DNA of 32,122 nucleotides from NCBI GenBank assembly GCA_905397405.1, contig CAJPVJ010000208.1, positions 1 through 32,122 on the forward strand. The letters are read 5' to 3'. The DNA is from Oppiella nova (lineage: Eukaryota > Arthropoda > Arachnida > Sarcoptiformes > Oppiidae). Below the pieces are notes generated by a model. It saw nothing but the letters and a program-made list of their open reading frames with translations. It did not search any database and was not told the DNA's origin. The translations under genes were made by a program, and so were the position numbers. The stretch's first letter is position 1. Each line of letters begins with the position of its first letter. Below, piece after piece: positions 1 to 15,100 of this stretch.

Positions 1-103
1 AGTCTCACCGATGGTATCGTTAAACTGAACGCATTATCCGACGATTTACTCGTCTGATTACCACTCGATTCCTCCACTGGTTTCGAGTCTTTAATCCATT
101 CGA
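1..103 (-). CDS. bt: Twitchin exon w21 (partial): middle of C-terminal Ig 5
   Basis: The acceptor TTTAG|TC (phase 1) continues [15 protein letters not shown] and then [11 protein letters not shown] up to the window edge. The core Trp and E strand are seen; the F-G part and the C-terminus of the protein are beyond position 1. The polypyrimidine tract TTGCATTTGTTTAG supports the acceptor. Confidence 0.85.
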
Positions 104-3100
104 CTAAACAAATGCAACCAATGGTTAGTCAATGATTGAATTGATTTGATAATTGCAATAAAGACCTGTTTGGGCGCTTCTAATGGTCTCTAAATTGAAT
201 GTGATTTTTGAGCCCTCATGGGTTGTCACTGATTGTGGGTATACACTAATACCGGGGCCTTTAGGTTCTTCGTTGGGCACTAGTATTCAAAGAATTTGAT
301 TGTAGTTTTATATAGGAATCTATCATCAGATAAGACCTACCATTAACATCCAGAGTACAGCTACTGAATGCCTCTCCGGCGTCGTTGAATGCCTCACACG
401 TGTAAATACCAGAGTCTTCGGGGAATATCTCAGGAATTTCGAGCAAATAGTTGTCGCCTTCGGTCTTATAGAGGAAGTCTGGGCTCGACTTAATCTCTTT
501 GTCGTTATGCAACCAAATGATGTCAAATTTTGTTTGGCCTTAAAAATTAGCAATACATTCAATACAACTGATTTCCATGTGATTCATGAATATAACTTAC
601 ATTTAATGTTACACTTGAGAGTAACGGGTTGTCCATCACTAATGGATGAACTGTTTAAGTGTTCAACAATTCGAGGCGGTTTTGAAGGACCCGTTTCTGA
701 CTTTGGTTTCTCTTCCATTGCTTTTGTGAAGATTGCAATCAAACATTACAATTATATAACATTTTAGGAAGTATTAGACTCACGAATTATAGTTAATTTG
801 CATTTTGTCGATACTTTTCCCTCAGAGTTGGTTGCGATGCACTCGTAGTCGCCCTCATCCTCGGGAAACACTTCATTGATGTTAAGACTCGCCACACCAT
901 TCTTGTACTTCAAGTCTATGATGTCTGATGAAGATAATGGTTTGCCATTCTTTAGCCACTGAATCTGAGGCTCGGGGTCGCCTTTCACCACAGCCTTCAA
1001 AGTCAATGACTCGCCGTCTTTGATCTTCAAGTCCTTTAATTTGTCAGTAAATTCCGGTGCAATGAAGTCATTCTTCTCGACTGTATGTCAAATATATCTC
1101 AAATCAGTTATTGTTTCTTTGAAATCTACAGTAAACTCAAATGAATGATAGCTTACGTGCGATCTCTTTAGTACTTTGCCTTCTTCTGGAGCCTCCAGGC
1201 GTTGTCGGTGTTGTCGGCGATGAACTCAATGGAACCGATCGTTTAGAATCGGAATACGATGAAGAACCTGAACCAATCGCCGATGTCTTTGAGTCGGATT
1301 TATATTTACTCGAACTATAGTTTGACTGATATTTCGATGAACTCTTGAGTGAAGAGCTTCGGTATGAAGAGGTGTCCGAAGAGTACGTTTGATGTGAAGA
1401 ATAATTGGATGAGTCGTGTCTTTTCGATGAATACGATTGTTGTTGTCGTTTCGACTCTGCCTTATAGTCTCTGATGTATGTGTCTAAGGGAGGAACGGGT
1501 GATCTGGGAGTTGGTGTCGAGATTCGCGTAGTTGGCGGAGATATGACAACAGGAGAGGGCGAGTGATGCGGAACCGCTCTTTTGGCTAAAATAATGTTAA
1601 ATTTTTAATATCCGATGAAATCAATTGAATGAACGTTTAAAACAAACCTTCGATTATTATATTACAAGAGGTTTCCGCTTCACCCAAATGGTTGACCGCA
1701 AGACACGTGTATTTTCCGGCGTCTTCTACTCTGGAAGAAGTGATATCTAAAGTGCAGACGCCGTCCGCTGAAGACATCGTATATTCATGTTTACTGAGTT
1801 CTCGCCCATCTTTAAACCATCGGATCTCAGGCCATGGCTTTGCGTTGAGGCAACACAACAGTTTGACTCCCAGTCCCACTTGGATTACACGCGGTCTCAA
1901 TAGGAATGTGAAATGTGGGGCACAATCCTTGGGCTCTTCCCAGAGGGGAAGGGGTTCCTCGCGGCGCCTTCGCACCGGTTCGTCGATCTTAACGGGCGGT
2001 AATTCTTTGGGAAGAGGATGAACATTGAGGAAAACTGGTTCTTCACGGAATCCGTAGTGATTCTCAGCTCTTATGGTGTACTCTCCCCTGTCTTCAAGTT
2101 TGCATCGATTGATAACAAACGTGTAGTTGTCGTCGTCATATCTCTTCATAAATTTAACGCTTTGTTTCAATTCGCTGTTATCTCTAAACCAACTGATAGT
2201 CGGCGGCGCCGATGCGATCACCCGACACGTGAACTTAGCCGCCTGTCCCTCGTATGCGAATGTTGAATGAGGTTTAATGACAAACCGGGGAACGGCTTCC
2301 CTGCGGTCGAAGTAGACTTCTTGCATTTTGTACTTTTCGTCCTGAAGTTTACGCAAAGAACTATAGTTAGCGATGTGTCCGATGGGCACGAGTGCAGACA
2401 TCCAGGTGTCGTATTTGGCGCGAGTCTTGTCCCGAATGTTAATATAGTTTCGATTGGGTATAGGAGTGGTCGGTACGTCCGTCCCTTTGAGCCAATCGTG
2501 TTCTAAGCACTCGTGAGCTGTCATTCGTTTGTCTTTATTTCTGGTGAGAAGGTGTCGAATGAAATCCTTGGCCTCATTGGACACGTCCCGGAACTTCTCT
2601 TCGTCGAAATCCCAGTCACACGCCTTCACGTTCTTGAGGGTCTCGATGTCGTTCTCACCGGCGAATGGAGACAAACCACTCAACAGGACATATGATAGGA
2701 CACCGACGGCCCACATGTCTGTGTAGAAGCCGACCGGTTCCCTCTCGACGATTTCCGGCGCCGCGAACTCTGCCGTTCCCGTCGAGATCTTGACGATTTC
2801 GTGCGGATCTAATTTGGTCGCGAGTCCGAAGTCAATGATTTTGATGTTATTGCTGTTCTTCTTCTGACACATGATATTCTCGGGTTTCAGATCCAAATGA
2901 ATGATATTCTTCTCGTGCATATGTCTGACGCCTTCAATGATTTGTCGGACATAGTGTTGAGCCTCGGCTTCGGACATCTTATAGCCCTCATCAGTGATTC
3001 GTTCGAAGAGTTCTCCGCCAGACATGAACTCATAGATGAGAACCATTTCGTCGTCGTCTTCGAAGGCGTCGTGAAGTCGGATGAGCTTCGCGTGATGTAA

Positions 3101-6100
3101 ATGATTCATAATATCGATCTCTTTCCTGATAATAGATTTCTCCAACGGATGCGAAACCGGAATGAATTTGGCGGCGAAGATGTGTCCGGTCTTCTTCTCG
3201 CGACACCTGTGGACGACACCGAAAGCACCCGTTCCTATCTCCTCGAGAATGTCGTAAAAGTCATAAACAGATGAGGTCTTTATGTCGACGGGTTGTGCGG
3301 ACTGGTATGCGTCGGACACGAATTGGTCATAATTAGTCACTTTTCCCTCAGGCTTTCCTCTAATCTTTCTGCCCATTGCGTCGAATTCCCAGCCCTTCCG
3401 CTTGTGTTTGTCCTTTTCTGATGGTTTAGTCGTAATCTTTTGTGTTGTCTCTGAGGGTTCACTCCTTCCGTAAACATTCTCAGCGAAGACTCTGAACTCA
3501 TAGTCTTTGTTTGGATTAAGTCCAGTGATCTGATGCAACAGAAACCTCGTGTGTCCGCAACGGACCCAACTGGACATCGAGGGCTCCTTCTTCTCGATGA
3601 TATAATTAGTGATTGTGGAGCCGCCGTCCCATAGGGGCGCCTTCCACGACAGGGTCACGTACTCGTCGCCCACCTGTTCCACAATTGGGAATCGCGGCGG
3701 ATCTGGTCTGTCGCTGATCTGTACGTTAATTGTGGCGGAATCCACGCCCAACTCGTTCTCAGCTGTGATACAATACGGCCCGGAGTCTAGTTTAGAGACA
3801 TCTCTGATCACTAGAATGGCGTGTCTTTCCTTCACAATCACATCGAAGTGATCGCCTCTTTCGATCTCTTCTCCCTCTTTAGACCATTTGATTCTAGGCT
3901 TTGGATTTCCAGTGAATGGTATCTTAATGGAGACGTTCTCTCCCCTCTCAAAACAGGCCATATCTCTAAATCTTGGCGGCACTGAGATCTTAGGGGCAGT
4001 CTTAATGACGAGCTCCTCTCGTGAGGTTCGGGCGCCTCCTTTGTTGACCGCACGACACGCGTACTCATCGGCGTCCTCCCCATAGACATCAGATATGGTG
4101 AGGGTATATGTGTCCCCATCCTTAAGCATAGTATACTTCCCGCCATCGTATATCTCTCGGGCGCCCTTATACCACGATATGTTCGGTTTGGGAACTCCTA
4201 CTACAGTGCACGTGAACTGAGCGCTCTTGTTCTCCACAGCCATCACGCGCTTCAGTGGTACTATGAATTCTGGAGGGGTGGCAGCCTCGGGGTCTTTGAT
4301 CTTAACGGATCCCGAGTTGGAAGAGGGAGGGCTAAGGCCGGCCTCATTCTGTGCGAACACTCTGAACTCGTACTGTCGGTCTTCGATAAGGTTTGAGATA
4401 TTGATTTGTGTTGAGTGGCAAATAGAGACATTAACCCTCTGCCAGGCGACAGTTCCCACCTCTCGCTTCTCTATTATATATCCCTGTATTCGAGAGCCGC
4501 CGTCGGACTCGGGTTTCTCCCAATGAAGGTTTACGAAATCTCCGCCCACTTCAGTCACTTCGGGCACTCCCGGTGCCGATGGCTTATCGAATGGCAATTT
4601 GGCGATAATCGGATTCTCACCGACAAGTGGTTCGCTCTGTCCGTTCTCATTGACGGCCATCACTCGGAACAGGTATTCCCCGCCTTCAGTCAATCCCTGA
4701 GCCGTGAAAATGGTTTCCTTGCAGAAGGAGGTGGCGGTCACCCACTGGGTATGACTCGACTCCTTGCGTTCAACGATATAATGAGTGACTTTACACCCGC
4801 CGTCATATTTGGGTGCTTTCCAGGTAATAGTCGCAGAATTTTTCGATATCTCCGGCACTTCCAGGGGTCCGGTAGGTTTGCCCGGAAGTCCAGTGACAAA
4901 GACAGCGAACGTGGCGTCTGCCTGTCCCGATTCGTTCTTCACAATCACCTTATACTTGGCCTCATCCGACTTCACCACATCTCTGATGAATATAATGACG
5001 TATTCATCGAAAACAGTGTACTTCAGGTGATCGGACTCTTTGACTTCGAGGCCCTCCTTGAAAAGCATGACATCGAATGGCGCCGAACCCGAGAAAAAGA
5101 TCTTAATCTTTCCGTTGTCTTTCTCAGGGAAGTACACCTCATTGGGACAGCGGATGATTTGTGGCGGCGCTGCTATGCGTAGAGAAGCACTAGTTTTGTC
5201 GGAACCCAACGGATTGACGGCTTCGCACGTGTAGTCGGCTTCGTCTGTATCCCACACTTCAGTGAAGATAAGTTTGAAGACTCCGTCCTCTTCGGTGGCT
5301 TTGAGGCGTCCGCCCGCATGTATTTCCTTCCCATTCTTAAACCAACGAGCGTTAGGCAGAGGGTTACCCATGGCTTCGCACTCCAGAGTGATTTGGGACT
5401 TAAGGTTCGTATTCTTATTGAACAGTTTCCTCACGAACTCCGGTTTGGATCCGCCGGCGATCTCTTGTACTTTAACTGATGTACTCATAAGGCAGGGCTC
5501 GCTCTTACCGGCGCTGTTGACTGCACTCACTTTGAAGTCGTATTCATTGTTTTCGCTCAGATTAAGGACAGTGTACTCGCAGTCAAGACATCCATAGTCG
5601 TTGACTTTTATCCAATAAGTGCTGTTATGTTCCTTACGCTCGACTATATATCCCGTGATTTTGGATCCGCCGTCACTTCGCGGGGCTTCCCATTTGAGGT
5701 CAACATATGTTTTGCCCACTTTCTTGACGTGTAGGTTCTGTGGCGGGGAAGGAACTGCAAACTTACCCTTCATTTTGATGGTGGCTGAGTGAGGGCTGGG
5801 TTTACTCCAACCGGCGGCGTTCTTGGCTTTGATTCTGAACTGGTATTCCTTGTTCTCTATGAGACCATTCACTGTGAACGTCGTGTTTTTGATAGTAAAC
5901 TCATTGCCGATCAGCCATTTGCTGTCCGACGGTTCCTTGTATTCAACAGAATAGCCCTGTATTTTAGAGCCGCCGTCACTGAGAGGTCGTTCCCAACTAA
6001 GACTGGCTGTGTTTTTGCTGTAGTCAGTGATGGTTGGCTTTCCGGGCGGATCGGGAACATTGAACGGAAACTTAGCGGTAATGGGTTTGTCTGTTTCGAG

Positions 6101-9100
6101 TGCTTTGCCGACGCCGTACTGGTTCTCAGCGCTGACTCTGAAGTGATAGGTTTTGTTGGGTTGGAGTCCTATCACATCGTAATGACAGCCCCTCACGAAT
6201 GCACTCAATTTGGTCCATATTTTGGTGGTTTGGTCTTGTTTTTCAACGATATAGTTAGTGATAGGACTTCCGCCGTCATCGAGAGGTGGTCTCCACGCCA
6301 GTGAACACATCTCAGGCGTGATGTCACTCACTTCTAGCGGTCCCTGCGGTGCTTCGGGAACGTCGACCACTTGTACTCTACAGAAGGCAGAGTCCGATCC
6401 CTCAGAATTGGTGAGTTTGAGGCCGTATTTGCCTGAGTCCTCGCGTTTGGCTTTTTTGTTGAGTAATACAGTGAACGCAACGTTCACTTCAGACGTGATT
6501 CTGTCGTCAGGGATAACAGTCTTTCCATTTATAGTCCACTCGGCTTTAGGTGTCGGCGAACCGTTGAATGGCACTCGAAGTGTGAACTGTTCGCCAGCCA
6601 TCACAACGATGTCCTTCAGAGCAAAGTCTCCATCAATTTTAGGAGCAGACGGAGGCCTGCGAACAATGATGGCGTCCGAGGCATAGCTGAAGGGTCCCTG
6701 TCCTGCGGCGTTGGTGGCGGCCACTCGGAACTCGTACTCTTCGTTATTCTTAAGACCGGGAACTTTGTACGTGAGGTCTGTTATGAGTGCGGGTGAGGCT
6801 CGCGCCCACTCCTTGTCACCCACTTTACGCTTTTCGAGTACATATCCAGTAATAGGAGATCCGCCATCACTGCGAGGCTTAGTCCACGTCAGGGTTATTG
6901 AGTCCTCACTCGTGTCGATAGCTCTGGGAATTCCCGGGGCGTCGGGCGTATCGAACGGCAGTTTAGCCAGAATGGATTCATCAGTCTGAGCAGGGTCACT
7001 CGTGCCGTATTGGTTCTCAGCCATCACTCGGAAGTCATAATATCGGCCCACCGTTAGATTTCTTACTCTTAAAGCGGTTCCATTGGCGAAACTACTGACG
7101 CGGGTCCAGGCATTAGAGCCACTTTCTCTGCGCTCCACCACATAATTAGTGACTTCAGAGCCGCCGTCGTCTTTAGGAGGCGACCACTTGAGTGTGAGAG
7201 AGTCGCCCTCAACGTCCTCTCCCCTCACGTTCTGTGGCGGAGACGGTCTGTCCAATACTCGCACATTACAGGTGACGGTATCGAAACCACAACTATTCTT
7301 CAGGAGAAGACTGTATTTTCCGGTGTACTCGCGTTTACTGTTAGTGCAGACGAGTTGTGTGTAATCGTCGCTCGTTTTCTGCATAAATCGCGAATCACTC
7401 GAATCGATGTCATTGTTATTGACGGACCAGTTGGCCGTCGGTTTCGGGAAAGCAGTGAACGGAACGTTGATCGAGAAGTCCTGTCCAGCCTTTACTGTTA
7501 TGTCTCTGACAGCGCCGACGTCTATCTTAGGTTTGTTTGGCTGGTCTTCCACTTTAACCATAGGACAGGGTCTGCTCGGAGGACTGTCGCCGATATCATT
7601 GACGGCTATTATTCTGAATTCGTATTCATTTCCTTCGATGAGGTTCTGTACGCCATAAGTGGTGTCAGGGGTCGGGAACTTATTGACGATTTCCCAATCC
7701 TTAGCGCCTTTGGGTTTCTTTTCGACCAGATATCCTGTTATACGACTTCCCCCGTCGTTCAACGGCTTCTTCCACGAAAGGGTTACACCTGTTTTAGTGA
7801 TCTTCTCGACCCGAGGCATGTCTGGTGCGTCGGGCGGGAACTTACGCTCTTTAGCGGTCATTGTGGCCGACGGTTTGCTAGGCTTTCCTTTGCCGCCTTC
7901 ATTGACGGCAATCACTCGGAATTCATAGCTCTGACCTTCAGTCAGATTAGGAATTGTGAACTCAGTATTATGAGTGGGCAATGAATTAACGGCCACCCAA
8001 TCGGGACTACCCTTCTCTCGTTTCTCAACAATATAGCCCTGAATGGGTCGACCCCCGTCTGAGAGAGGAGGCGTCCACTTGATGGCAGCAAAAGTGGGTC
8101 CGTAGTCCTCAATCTGTGGCTGTCCGGGCGCGTCGGGTGTGTCGAAGGGATTCTTTGCGACAACAGGTCTGCCATCGAGTGGTTCACTGATGCCATACAT
8201 ATTCTCAGCCCTAACCCTAAACTTGTATTGTTTGCCTTCTTCGAGGTTCTTAGCCGTATGGACAGTACCCGTGCTATAACCGGCCGGAATCCACTTGTCT
8301 GACCCGAACTCACACTTCTCGACACTATAGCCAATGATTTCTGACCCGCCGTCGTCTTCAGGTGTTTTCCAATTCAAAGTGACCGTCGAATTAGTGACGG
8401 ACTGATATTCAAGTGGACCTCTTGGAGGTGAGGGCTGGTTATACACCAAAACCTGAATATCTGCAGAATCTTCGCCATAAGGATTGGTTGCTTTGATGGT
8501 ATACTTTCCGGTGTCTCCTCTTTGTGAGACCGGAATTTTCAATGAAATCATTTCGTCTTTGTTTTCCGTTATGACTCGATTCGATGGTTTGAGAGGACTG
8601 TCGTCTACACTCCAGACCACCTCTGGTTGTGGCGCTCCAGTCAATGGGATATTGATGACCAGGGGATCTCCAGCGCGAACTCGGATTGTGCGGCCATACA
8701 GTCCGTCCAAATGAAGTTTGGGTTTCTCTTTGAGAGGTTTGGCAGCGATTGCTTTGGATGGGGGACTGGGCTCACTCACACCGGCAGCATTGCGAGCGAC
8801 AACACGATATTCATAGAGATGTCCGTCTGTCACCGAATCGTCCGTATAGTCGAGCCCTCGCACCGGCTCTCTGTTGACTTTGAGCCATCGGTTACCCTTA
8901 AGGTCTTTGCGCTCGACATCATATCCAGTGATAGGAGATCCACCATCGTTTCTGGGCGCCGCCCATTTGATTTTGATGAAATCTCTATCGCTGTCCACCA
9001 CTTCTGGCTGTCCGGGTCGTTGAGGCACTCCATACGGTGCCTTAGCTTTGACAGCTCTGTCTGTCTTCAGTGGTTCACTCAATCCCTGAGCGTTTTCAGC

Positions 9101-12100
9101 CATAACTCTAAACTCGTATTCATGTCCTTCGATAAGCTTAGGAACCGTACATTCGGTAGCTTTGGGCGACACGTGAAGCACTGCTGGACCCCATTGACCG
9201 CCTGTTGTCTTGTCTCTCTTCTCCACCACATAACCCGTTATTTCACTTCCGCCGTCGTCTTTAGGAGGTCTCCACGAGAGGTCAACCCTATCTTTATCAA
9301 CAGAATCAATATTAAGGGGTCCTTCAGGAGCACCGGGTTTGTCGAGAACAATGACAGCCATCGTTCCCTCGTCTTTGCCGTTAATATTTTCTAACTTCAA
9401 AGTATAGGATCCGCTGTCAGACCTCTTGGCGTCAACTATATTAATGATGGTGTGGTCATCAAAGTCAGAAACAGTGGCCCTGTTATCTGACTTTAAGGGT
9501 TTTCCGTTCAAAGTCCAGTCCACTTGAGGAACAGGAGCTCCGATGAATTTGATCTCAACATTAAGTTTCTGTCCGACTTTGACTCTCACTTCCTTCATAG
9601 GCGTCAATATCTTTGGCGCCAAATTTCTGGGCCGACACGTCACCAGATCTGACGGCTCCGACGGTTCACTCTCTCCGGCTTTGTTTGTGGCGATAACTCT
9701 GAACTCGTACTCCTGTCCCTCTTTAAGGTCAGGAACTGTTGCTTTTGTTTTTCCCGCGGGAACTGTAATGGCTTTTGACCAAAAAGGTGATCCCTTTTCT
9801 TTCTTCTGTATGATATACCCCGTGATGGGAGACCCGCCGTCATCTTTAGGTGCCGTCCATTCGAGATCCACGTGATCTTTGTCCCAATCGACGACATTAG
9901 GTCTTCCCGGAGCGTCTGCCACATCGTACGGGTTTTTGGCGACAATCGGATGATCAGACTCTAAGGCGTCTGAGTCTCCCATTTCATTGACTGCAATGAT
10001 TCGGAAGTTATAGGACTTCTTGTGCTGAAGTTTAGTCACTTTGAAGTTCGTGTTGGGAGTGGTTCCGCACTCAACCCATGAGCCCCGGGCGGTGTCCATC
10101 TTCTCAATCAAGTAGTGCTTAATAGGAGCGCCGCCGTCGTCTTTGGGCTCTTTCCAACTCAAATGACACGACTCTTTGGTTATGTCTTTAATATTGATCG
10201 GGCCTTCCGGTGGCGACGGTCTGTCCAATACAGTGACGGTCGCAGAGGCCGAGACTTTTCCATAAGGATTCTCAAGTGTTAGCGTAAAGGTTCCCGAGTC
10301 TGAGCGCACAGATGTTGGGATGTCTAGTATAGTCTGGCCGGCAGTACCGCTCACATCCATGCGATTGTCATTGGCAACAGACTTTCCATTGATAGTCCAG
10401 GTGGCTGTCGGTGCCGGTTCTCCTTTGATAGGTATAGTGTAGTTGATAGGCCTTCCGGCGCGAACTTTCAGATTCTTGAGCGCAGACGTGTCGAGACTTG
10501 GCGCTAGTTTTCGTGGTTTACACACAACTGATTCGGACGGTTCGCTCGGTTCACTCGCACCGGCTTTGTTGACAGCAGTGATGCGGAACTCATATTCTTC
10601 TCCTTCTGTCAGATGAGGAACAGTTCCTTTAGTGATATCTCCGGCCACTCGGAGTGCTTCCTCCCAGAAGGGGCTGCTCTTGAGTTTCTTTTCGATGATA
10701 TACCCAGTGATGGGCGCACCGCCATCACGACGAGGAGGTTTCCATTCGAGGTCCACGTGATCTTTATCCCAGTCGGCGATCTGTGGCGGCGACGGCTTGT
10801 CTGGCGTCTCGAATGGATTTTTGGCGACAATAGTGTCTCTTCCGGTCAGATATGGCGACTCTCCCTCTTTGTTGACCGCTTTGACGCGGAACTGGTATTC
10901 GTGATGATCGAGGAGTTTATCGACTTTCATCTTATTATCGAAGGCCTCTCCCACTGGAATCCAACGGCCCGTTTCGATGTCTTTCTTCTCGACCACATAG
11001 TGTGAGATCTCAGACCCTCCGTCGTCTTTGGGTGGACTCCAGGCGACGACACAACTCTCTTTCGTTATATCACTGATTCTCATGTTTTCGGGCGCTTTCG
11101 GGACGTCCAACACATTGATCTTAAGGGTTGCGCTGTCGGTGCCATTAATGTTAGTCGCGGTCAGTGTCAGGACACCTGAATCTCCGCGCTCTGCGTTTTT
11201 GATGACAAGTTTTGTCTTATAGTCTTCATTAGTGACACTCCATCGCGAGTCTTCGCTGACAGGAAGGCCCTCGAGGGCCCACTTCTTAGTGGGCGGCGGC
11301 TCTCCAGTGACGGGGACTTCGATTTCGATGGTCTTTCCCTTCTTCACTTTGATGTCTCGCATCGCATTCCTGTCGATCTTCGGCGGAGCGTTCTTAGGTC
11401 TGGCCGTATGAGTGCCCGTCGAGTCAGACGGCACTCCCGGACCCCCTTTATTGACGGCCCTCACTCTGAACTCGTATTGATTACCTTCGACCAGATCCGG
11501 CACTTTTCCTGTCGTCACATTACCCACCACTTCGGCCACTGGAACCCAATCGGGATTGTATTTGTCCTTCTTTTCGATGACATACCCCGTGATGGGAGAC
11601 CCGCCGTCGCTCTCCGGTTCCTTCCATTTCAGTTTCACAAAGTCTTTGTCGTAATCGTCTATTACAGGAGTGCCTGGTTTTCCCGGTTCGTCGAACGGGT
11701 TCTTCGCGAGTATTTCTTTGTCAGCATTCAGTGGATCGCTGTCTCCGAGTCTGTTGACAGCCTTCACTCTAAACTTGTATTTCTTGTTTGGTTGCAATCC
11801 TTTCACTTTGAGTTGAGTTTCGGGTCCAATAGTCTGCTCCACGGGAACCCAAACTCCAGTCAATGGATCCTGTTTTTCGACGACGTAATGATCAATAGGG
11901 GCTCCGCCATCATCTTCAGGAGGCTTCCATTTAAGAGTACAGCCCTCGGCGTGAATGTCGTCAATTTTAAGGGGCCCTTCAGGGGGTGCGGGTCTGTCGA
12001 GAACCAACACTTCGACTGTGGCCTCGTCTTTGCCGTTCTCATTGACAGCAGTGATAGTATAGGTGCCGCTGTCGGCGCGGGTCGCCTGACGGACATTGAG

Positions 12101-15100
12101 TTTCGTATTGTAGGGTTCGTTCACTAATTTGATTTTATCGCCAGAAGTGACTTTCCGTCCCTTCAAAGTCCATGTGATGTCGGGCGGGGGCTCTCCGATG
12201 ACGTTGACGTCAAAGTTGAAGGTCTGTCCGGCTTTGATCTTCACTTTGTTCAACGCGTTTCTGTCAATCTTTGGCGCCAATCGTCTGGGTTTAGCAACAA
12301 TAGTCTTGGAGGCATCGCTGGGCTCTCCCGGACCCGCTTTGTTCACAGCCTTCACTCTGAACTCATAGGGTTGTCCTTCGATCAGACCGGGCACTGTTGC
12401 TGTGGTCTTATCCCCGGGCACTTCCACAGCTTTTTCCCAATCACCCCATTTGTCCTTCTTTTCAATTATATATCCAGTAATAGGAGCGCCGCCATCGCTA
12501 GCAGGAGGCGTCCATTTAAGATCCACGTGATCTTTGTCCCAATCGGTCGCTTCTGGTGTTCCGGGTTTTCCCGGTTCGTCTGCAATGAGATAAATGTTTC
12601 ATAAGATTATCAAACTATGAAAGCATTTAACTTAAAAACGCGGTCAAAAAGTTTTTATGAAATGAAACAACAAATCAAATACCGAAAGGATTTTTAGCGA
12701 TAATAGGTTTGAGTGCTTCCAATGGCTCTGATTCTCCCTCTTTATTAACGGCCGCGACTCTGAATTTGTATTCCTTTCCGGGCGTCAGACCCGTCACATC
12801 CATTTGCGGTTCTTTGCATTTACCGACCGGAACCCAAATTCCCGAATCGGTGTCCAGTTTCTCCACGAGATATCCCTCGAGAGGTATTCCTCCGTCATCT
12901 TTAGGTGGTTTCCATTTCAATTTACAGCCCTCCTTATGGACATCGGACACATCTAACGGTCCCTCAGGAGGTGTGGGCTTATCGATGACCAGAACATTGA
13001 CAGTCGCCTGATCTCTGCCCGAGCTATTGGTAGCAGTGATGACATATTTGCCGGAATCGGCTCGCGTTGAGTTCCTTGCCGTGAGTTTGGTGTTGTAGTC
13101 CTCGTTGTCTACTTTGATGTGTTGATCGCCTTTAATCGGCTCCTCATTCAAGTGCCAGACTATAGTCGGCGGCGGTTCACCCGTCACGTCGACGTCAAAC
13201 TTGATGGCCTGACCCACTCTTAAGGTGATGTCATTCAAGTTCTTTCGGTCGATATGTGGGGCCACTATTTGGAGAATAAACACATTTTAAGGAATTGTTT
13301 GAAATGTGAAATGAGAAGAGACTTACAGAATCTGGGTTTGGCTACAATCGCTTTGGAGGCATCACTTGGCTCTCCCGGACCCGCTTTGTTGACTGCCGTC
13401 ACTCTAAACTCGTATTCCTTTCCTTCTTCGAGGTGAGGAGCGGTACCTTTGGTCTGATCGCCGGCCACTTCTGCGGCTTTTATCCATTTGGGTGAACCCT
13501 TCTCTTTCTTTTCAATTATATAAGAAGTGATGGGAGCGCCGCCATCCGAGATGGGAGGCGTCCATTTGAGGTCGACGTGATCTTTGTTCCAATCGGTCGC
13601 TTCTGGCTTTCCTGGCTGTCCGGGTGTGTCGAACGGATCCTTTGCCACAATCGGAAAGTCTGTTTCAAGAGGTTCTGATTCTCCCTCTTTGTTCACTGCT
13701 TTCACTCTAAACTGATATGACTTTCCGGGTGTCAGTCCCGTCACATCTGTTTCGGGTAAATGTGTTTTAGCGATGGGAACCCACGCACCCGTTTCCGGCT
13801 CCAGTTTCTCCACAATATAGCCGTCCAATGGCTCTCCGCCATCGTCTTTGGGTTTCTTCCATTTCAGATGACATCCATTTTTGTTAACATCACTCACTTC
13901 AAGAGGACCCTCAGGTTTGTCCGGTTTAGAGACAACTATCACTTCAACCTCTGCCTCATCTCTTCCCCATTGATTTGTAGCGATTATGTGATAAATTGCA
14001 GAGTCTTTTCGCTCTGCTTTATCGCAAATTAGTTTTGTATTATAGGGTTTGTCTTCAACGTGAAGGGTTGGGCGCTCCACAACTGTCTTGTCCTTAATCT
14101 TCCAGACAGTTTCAGGCGCCGGCTCTCCCTTCACGTTCACGTCGAACGAGAAGGTCTGACCGGCTTTTATCGATACATTGATTAAATTTCTTCTGTCGAT
14201 TTTCGGCGGAAGTTTACGCGGTTTCACAAGAATTCCTTTCGAGGCATCGCTGGCCTCTCCCGGACCGGCGGCGTTCACTGCCTTTACTCGGAACTGATAG
14301 GTCTCTCCCTCAACAAGATCCGGAACCTTGCCTGAGGTAACGTCCCCATCAATTGTGGCGCCTTTAACCCAACGCGTGCCGTCCTTTTCCTTCACTTCTA
14401 TGATATAACCAGTGATGGGAGCGCCGCCGTCTTTGATGGGTTTCTGCCACTTAAGTTCGACGAAATCCTTGTCATAGTTTGTCATCTCAGGAGTGCCCGG
14501 AGCTCCCGGAGGGTCAAATGGATTCTTAGCCACAATGGGCTGTAATGTCTCCAAAGGCAGAGACTCTCCCTCAGCGTTAATGGCTTTCACTCTAAACTTG
14601 TATTCCTTTCCGGGCTCTAAGTTATTGACAGCGATTTCAGGCCGAGTGGTCGACCCGACGGGAACCCAACTATTGGTTATAAAAAAGTGAATGAAATAAA
14701 TGTCTTATAAATAATACATCTTAACATACCGTCCCGTTTGTGTGTCTTGTTTCTCGACAACATAGGACTCAATGGGAACTCCGCCGTCATCTTTGGGTTC
14801 TTTCCATTTGAGTTTACATCCCTCCGCGTGAACATCAGTCACCTCGAGAGGGCCTTCAGGAGGTGAGGGCACATCGAGAACAGTCACTTTGACTTCTGCC
14901 TCGTCTTTTCCCGAAGGATTTTCTGCAGTTATCTTATAAACTCCGGTGTCTTTACGCTCCACTCCACTGACGGCCAGTTTGGTTCTGTAGGGCTCGTTCT
15001 CAACGGTGTGTTGGCTATCATTCTTAATGGGAGTGTCGTTTGCAAACCATAAGGTTTTAGGCGGTGGTTCGCCAATGACTTTCACGTCAAACTTAAATGT

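Noticed and set aside
4415-5182. Plus-strand open frame of 255 codons
   Set aside because: It is antisense to Fn3/Ig coding sequence in exon w15, and the translation shows no recognisable domain; it is a codon-bias shadow.
5789-6304. Plus-strand open frame of 171 codons
   Set aside because: Antisense shadow of the Fn3 domains in exon w15.
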